A DNA stretch of 64,000 nucleotides from Methylosinus trichosporium OB3b. GTDB lineage: Bacteria; Pseudomonadota; Alphaproteobacteria; Rhizobiales; Beijerinckiaceae. Below are positions 60,257-64,000 of this stretch, one piece after another (within the stretch, counting starts at the first letter, position 1; each line of letters opens with the position of its first letter). Below the pieces are notes generated by a model. That model was given only the letters and a program-made list of their open reading frames with translations, was not told the DNA's origin and made no database searches. The stretch is from NCBI RefSeq assembly GCF_002752655.1, contig NZ_CP023737.1:3992001-4056000 (forward strand), read 5' to 3'. A program made the translations under genes and the position numbers.

Positions 60257-60668
60257 TCCTTTTCGGCAGGCGGACGATCCGCTCCTTTCGCGTTGGTGAA
60301 CAAATGGTTCGCGCGTCGTCCCTCGCAGCCATGTTAGGCGTTTTCCCGCGGCGCGACAACGGCGAACATCCGGCTAAGGCGGCGCTGGCGCGCGTGAGGA
60401 GATGTCCAGTTTAAGCGCGACGAAGCGAGCCGCCGCGAAATATCGAAAGATGCCGCCCCACGGGCGCTGGATTGCTTCGTTACACTCGCAGTGATGAGGC
60501 TCACTTTCGTCGTCAATAGATACCGCCGCCGCTCGGCTCCCGCTCGCCTGCCGCTACCATCGCCCGCGAAATCAGCCTATGCTCGCGGCCGAACGCCGCG
60601 CCTCGATTTGACGAAGCGCGGGCGCAATCCTATCTCGGCGGCAGGACCGCAAGCGACCAGGCGCACCA
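60257..60668. other. Non-coding gap between ispE and def
   Basis: A 412-base gap containing promoters of ispE (minus) and def (plus) and a decayed family D palindrome. No gene-like frame, tRNA or riboswitch was recognised. Confidence 0.55.
60466..60497. repeat. Decayed family D palindrome
   Basis: CTGGATTGCTTCGTTACACT then CGCAGTGATG matches the right arm of the repeat at 12156-12231 with a few changes; the left arm is no longer clear. Confidence 0.55.
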
Positions 60669-61208
60669 ATGGCCATTCGACCCATCATCACCCTGCCCGA
60701 TCCGCGCCTGCGGCTCGTCTCCGAGCCGGTGGCCGTGATCGACGCGGAGATCCGGCAGCTTCTCGACGATATGCTGGAGACCATGTACGACGCGCCGGGC
60801 GTCGGCCTCGCGGCGATCCAGGTCGCGGTTGCCAAGCGCATCCTCGTCGCCGACGCGACGCGCGGCGACGAGCCGAAGAATCCGATGGTGTTCATCAACC
60901 CGCAGATCGTCTGGGCGTCCGAGGAGCTCGGCGTCTATCAGGAGGGGTGCCTCTCCGTTCCCGATTATTTCGAGGAGGTCCAGAGGCCGGCGCGGGTGCG
61001 CGTCAGCTTCCTCGATCGCGAGGGCGCGACCTGCGAGATCGAGGCGGACGGCCTGCTCGCCACTGTGCTCCAGCATGAGATCGATCATCTCGAGGGCGGG
61101 CTCTTCATCGATCATCTCTCGCGTCTGAAGCGCGAGCGCGTCGTCAAGAAATTCGTCAAGGCCGCCGCGCGCGCGCAGCCGCCGGTGGCGGACAAAGTCG
61201 AGGCGTAA
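60669..61208 (+). CDS. def: Peptide deformylase
   Basis: A 179-residue Fe/Zn-dependent enzyme that removes the N-formyl group from nascent proteins. Motif 1 GVGLAAIQV, motif 2 EGCLSVP (metal Cys) and motif 3 [12 protein letters not shown] (metal His pair with catalytic Glu) are intact. The C-terminal helix [17 protein letters not shown] is typical. It is followed after eight bases by fmt. Confidence 0.96.
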   Translation: MAIRPIITLPDPRLRLVSEPVAVIDAEIRQLLDDMLETMYDAPGVGLAAIQVAVAKRILVADATRGDEPKNPMVFINPQIVWASEELGVYQEGCLSVPDYFEEVQRPARVRVSFLDREGATCEIEADGLLATVLQHEIDHLEGGLFIDHLSRLKRERVVKKFVKAAARAQPPVADKVEA

Positions 61209-61216
61209 ACAACGCC

Positions 61217-62143
61217 ATGCGCGTCGTCTTCATGGGCACGCCCGATTTCGCCGCGCCGCTGCTCGAGAAGATCGTCGCCGACGGTCACGAGGTCGTCGCC
61301 GTCTACACGCGCGCGCCGGCGCCGGCCGGGCGCGGCATGGGGCTGAAGCCCTCGCCGGTGCATCGGCTGGCCGAGTCTCTGTCGATTCCCGTGTTCACGC
61401 CGAAGAATTTTCGCGGCGAGGAGACCTTGCGCCTCTTCGCCGCCCATGACGCAGATGTCGCAGTGGTCGCGGCCTATGGGCTCATCCTGCCGCAGGCGGC
61501 GCTCGACGCGCCGCGTCTGGGCTGCCTCAATCTGCATGGCTCGCTGCTGCCGCGCTGGCGCGGCGCGGCGCCGATCCAGCGCGCCGTGATGGCGGGCGAT
61601 TCCGAGAGCGGCGTGATGGTGATGAAAATGGAGGCGGGGCTGGACACTGGCCCCGTCGCGGCGACCGCGCGTGTTCCCATCGGCCCGGATATGAGCTGCG
61701 GCGAACTGCATGACGCGCTCGCCATGGCCGGCGCCGAGCTGATGACCGAGGCGCTGCGCGATCTCGAGCGCGGCGCGCTCGTCTTCACGCCGCAGCCGGA
61801 TCAGGGCGTCACTTATGCGCAGAAGATCGACAAGAACGAGGGGCGGATCGACTGGCGCCTCCCGGCGCGCGCCCTTCACGATCTCGTGCGCGGGCTCTCG
61901 CCCTTTCCCGGCGCCTTTTTCGAGAGCGACCTCGGCCATGGCGTCGAGCGCGTGAAAGTTCTGCGCACGAAGATCGAGGAAGGGAAGGGCGCGCCCGGCG
62001 AAGCGCTGGACGATCGCGGCCTCATCGCCTGCGGCGAGGGCGCGCTGCGCCTCGTCGAGGTTCAACGCGGCGGCAAGGCCCCCATGCCGATCGAGGCGTT
62101 TTTGCGCGGGCGCCCGCTGCCGCGGGGTCAGGCGCTGTCATAG
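61217..62143 (+). CDS. fmt: Methionyl-tRNA formyltransferase
   Basis: A 308-residue enzyme formylating initiator Met-tRNA. The N-terminal domain starts [20 protein letters not shown]; the catalytic region has [24 protein letters not shown]; the C-terminal OB-like domain begins [34 protein letters not shown]. def-fmt form the usual operon. In many alphaproteobacteria truA follows; here a TIGR02302 gene on the other strand follows instead. Confidence 0.96.
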   Translation: MRVVFMGTPDFAAPLLEKIVADGHEVVAVYTRAPAPAGRGMGLKPSPVHRLAESLSIPVFTPKNFRGEETLRLFAAHDADVAVVAAYGLILPQAALDAPRLGCLNLHGSLLPRWRGAAPIQRAVMAGDSESGVMVMKMEAGLDTGPVAATARVPIGPDMSCGELHDALAMAGAELMTEALRDLERGALVFTPQPDQGVTYAQKIDKNEGRIDWRLPARALHDLVRGLSPFPGAFFESDLGHGVERVKVLRTKIEEGKGAPGEALDDRGLIACGEGALRLVEVQRGGKAPMPIEAFLRGRPLPRGQALS

Positions 62144-62170
62144 TTCGAGGGCGCTCGTGGCAGGGGCGCT

Positions 62171-62195
62171 TCCTTGTCCCACGAGTGGGAGAAGG
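62171..62195. repeat. Fragment of repeat family B
   Basis: CTTGTCCCACGAGTGGGAGA followed by AGGAA matches the last part of the unit at 48838-48892. It lies between fmt and the convergent TIGR02302 gene. Confidence 0.6.
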
Positions 62196-62221
62196 AATGC
62201 GCGTCGAGAATCGGCTGATCT

Positions 62222-64000
62222 TTATCGTTTCAGCAGCCGCTCGAAATAGTCGAGCTCGTCGGCCGGTCGCTCGGGCTGGCCGAGGCGGCGGCGCAGCTCT
62301 TCCTGCACGCGGCGAGCGCGGACGGCGGGCGGCAGGCCCAGCGGATCGAGCCGGGCGCGCGAATCCTGGGCGCGTCGGCGCCCGCTCGGCCGGCCGAGCG
62401 GATCGGAGTCCTCGCCTTGGCCGAGACCGGCGCGGCGGCCGCGAGACGGCCCCTCCTCGCCTTCGCCTTCGCCCTGCATCCGCTCGGCGAGCTGATCCGC
62501 GCCGCGCCGTAGCGCCTGCAGCGCGCGGCCTTGCGCGTCGACGGCGCGGCCCCGGCCCTCGCCGGGCGCGCCCAGCGCCTGCTCCGCCTCTTTCATCGCC
62601 TGCTCGGCGTCGGCGAAATCCTGCGGCGCCGGCTCGCCGGACCGGCGCAACCGCTCCTGCTCCTTCTCCAGCCGGTCGCGCAGCGCGCGCTGCCGGCCGC
62701 GCGTCTCGGCCTCGGCCGAGGGCCGGCCCTTGGCGCTCTTCTGCTCGGCGCCATGGCTCGTCTCGTCGCGCAATTGCTGCTGCTCGCGCGTCAACTTGTC
62801 GATCTCGTCGAGCGCATGACCCATCGCCTGGGCGCGCGGATCGGGACGGCCGGCCTGGGCCGGCTGCAGATTCTCGAGCACGTTCTGCAGTTCGTCGAGC
62901 AGTCTTTGCGCCTCGGCGAGATCGCCGGCGCGCTCCGCCTTCTCGATCTCGTTCAGCATGGATTGCAGCTCGTCCTCGCCGATGGCGCGCGATTGCGCGT
63001 CGTGGTCCATGGCCTGCGGCGGCGCCTGCTTGTCGCTTTTCGCGAGGCTGTTCAGAAACGCCTGCATGGCGCTGCGCAGCTGCTCGGTGAGGCGGGCGAT
63101 CTCCTCCTCGCCGGCGCCGCGGGCGAGCGCCTCGCGCAGTTCCTGCTGCGCCGCGCGCAGCTCGCGCTCGGCCTCGCCGGCGTCGCCTTCCTCGAGGCTG
63201 AGCGCCATTGCCCATAAGAGATCGGCGGCCTCGCGCAGATCATCGTCGTCTCGGGCGCGCTCGAGCCGGTTCTTGGCGGAGTCGACGCCGAGATAAATGG
63301 CGGAGGGCGTTTCGAACAAAGCGGCGCCCAGCTTCAGCGCGTCGAGCGCCACGAGGGCGCGCGAGGCGTGGTCCGGGTCGAGCGCGATATTGCGCCGCTG
63401 CTCGGCGAGCGCGCGCGCCAGCGGCTGGGTGAAGCGGCGCTGCGGCAGCACCGTCTCGACCGGCTCCGAGACGCCCTGATTGCCGCCCTCGTCATGGGCG
63501 ACGAGGCTCAGCAGCACGCGGGCGCCGGCCCAGGGGTGATCGGAGACGTCGACCGTCGCCTTGGCCTCGCCGAGCCCGGCGGGGGAGGGCGGCAGAGCCA
63601 GTGGCAGGCGCGGCGGCGGATAGAGCGAGCGCGGCGGCCGGCCGGCGGCGGGCGGCAGAGCCGCGGTCGCCTCGGCGGCGGCGACGCCATAATCATCGTC
63701 GGTGCGGTAGGAGAGCGTCAGCGAGCCGCGCGCCGAGCCGCGGGGCGGGTCGACGAGCGCGATGGTCGGCGGACGGTCGGGGATGACGGAGAGATCGAAT
63801 GAGCCGCCGCCGCGCAGCGACAGGGTGGCCTCGCCGTCGAGCTTGAACGTCTCCTCGCTCTCGCTCGCCCCCGGCCGCGCCGGCCGCTGCGGCAGCGGCG
63901 TGAGGCCGGCGCCCGCCGCGGCGACGCCGCGCCCGCCGAAGCTGCGCACCACCAGAGTGGAATGGATTGGCGCGGCGACGCGCGCGCCGCCGCGCGGCAG
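62222..64000 (-). CDS. TIGR02302 family protein (DUF4175), 5' truncated
   Basis: Alphaproteobacterial inner-membrane-associated protein, open to the window end. About 590 C-terminal residues are visible of roughly 850. It shows the immunoglobulin-like region (FDLSVIPDRPPTIALVDPPRG, SLTLSYRTDDDYGVAAAEA), a central helical part (LAEQRRNIALDPDHASRALVALDAL), long charged coiled coil (EKAERAGDLAEAQRLLDELQNVLENLQPAQAG; EIDKLTREQQQLRDE), and the C-terminal DPLGRPSGRR and VPEELRRRLGQPERPADELDYFERLLKR-type end. The transmembrane helices are outside. Function unknown. Confidence 0.85.
   Translation of the reverse strand: MPRGGARVAAPIHSTLVVRSFGGRGVAAAGAGLTPLPQRPARPGASESEETFKLDGEATLSLRGGGSFDLSVIPDRPPTIALVDPPRGSARGSLTLSYRTDDDYGVAAAEATAALPPAAGRPPRSLYPPPRLPLALPPSPAGLGEAKATVDVSDHPWAGARVLLSLVAHDEGGNQGVSEPVETVLPQRRFTQPLARALAEQRRNIALDPDHASRALVALDALKLGAALFETPSAIYLGVDSAKNRLERARDDDDLREAADLLWAMALSLEEGDAGEAERELRAAQQELREALARGAGEEEIARLTEQLRSAMQAFLNSLAKSDKQAPPQAMDHDAQSRAIGEDELQSMLNEIEKAERAGDLAEAQRLLDELQNVLENLQPAQAGRPDPRAQAMGHALDEIDKLTREQQQLRDETSHGAEQKSAKGRPSAEAETRGRQRALRDRLEKEQERLRRSGEPAPQDFADAEQAMKEAEQALGAPGEGRGRAVDAQGRALQALRRGADQLAERMQGEGEGEEGPSRGRRAGLGQGEDSDPLGRPSGRRRAQDSRARLDPLGLPPAVRARRVQEELRRRLGQPERPADELDYFERLLKR

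Overview
The window is high-GC DNA from an alphaproteobacterium, almost certainly a member of the Hyphomicrobiales (Rhizobiales). The clade markers are DUF4167 (6778-7734), DUF2794 (2302-2715), a DUF1640 remnant (13751-14030), a TIGR02302/DUF4175 protein (62222-64000) and an Omp25/31-like beta-barrel (1404-2219). The repeat content and the atmospheric-type hydrogenase would fit a Methylocystaceae/Beijerinckiaceae-like organism, but that is inference: no methane or methanol oxidation gene lies here.

Layout. 1-10.9 kb is mostly core genome (rarA end, an outer-membrane barrel, htpG, prmC, DUF4167, clpB), with a decayed CNNM/CBS gene between DUF4167 and clpB. At 10.9-14.0 kb there is a disturbed patch: an IS110-family element directly behind clpB with a structured leader that may encode its guide (bridge) RNA, a palindromic repeat, a GT1 glycosyltransferase and a frameshifted DUF1640 gene. 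14.0-30 kb carries a tandem CYTH/CYTH-like pair, a TPR/GT41 protein, a second-type ftsH, leuB, secG, pyrG, a large TPR protein, mdh-sucC without sucD, and a HigBA-like toxin-antitoxin pair. 30-36 kb has a DUF2165 membrane protein, a dihaem peroxidase, a YchJ-like protein, a BON-LysM protein and groESL under a textbook promoter plus CIRCE operator.

36-42.9 kb is a divergent TonB locus. On the minus strand are a TonB-dependent receptor and a DUF2946-like protein. On the plus strand are a second DUF2946-like protein, exbB, exbD and tonB, followed by three small exported proteins that each consist of little more than a TonB-like C-terminal domain. Four TonB C-domains in a row, three of them without the membrane anchor, is the most unusual arrangement in the window. 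A copper role is suggested only by the DUF2946-like neighbours.

43-48.7 kb is a methionine-cycle operon: a SahR-type ArsR-methyltransferase regulator, metF and metH, with a TATAAAGATATCTATATA operator in front. cstA-ybdD follows.

52.0-58.5 kb is a compact, translationally coupled eight-gene operon for a group 1h [NiFe]-hydrogenase (the high-affinity, actinobacterial-type class). It contains small and large subunits, a NifU-like protein without the usual cysteines, DUF5947- and DUF6084-like proteins, a further unknown protein, the maturation endopeptidase and a 35-residue membrane microprotein. No hyp genes are present, so Ni-Fe cofactor assembly must be supplied from elsewhere. The window closes with rlmB-ispE, def-fmt and the 3' part of a TIGR02302 gene.

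Several dispersed palindromic repeat families sit between genes (21.8, 30.2, 32.1; 24.2, 48.8, 62.2; 32.2, 51.3; 12.2, 60.5 kb). No tRNA, rRNA or CRISPR array was seen.
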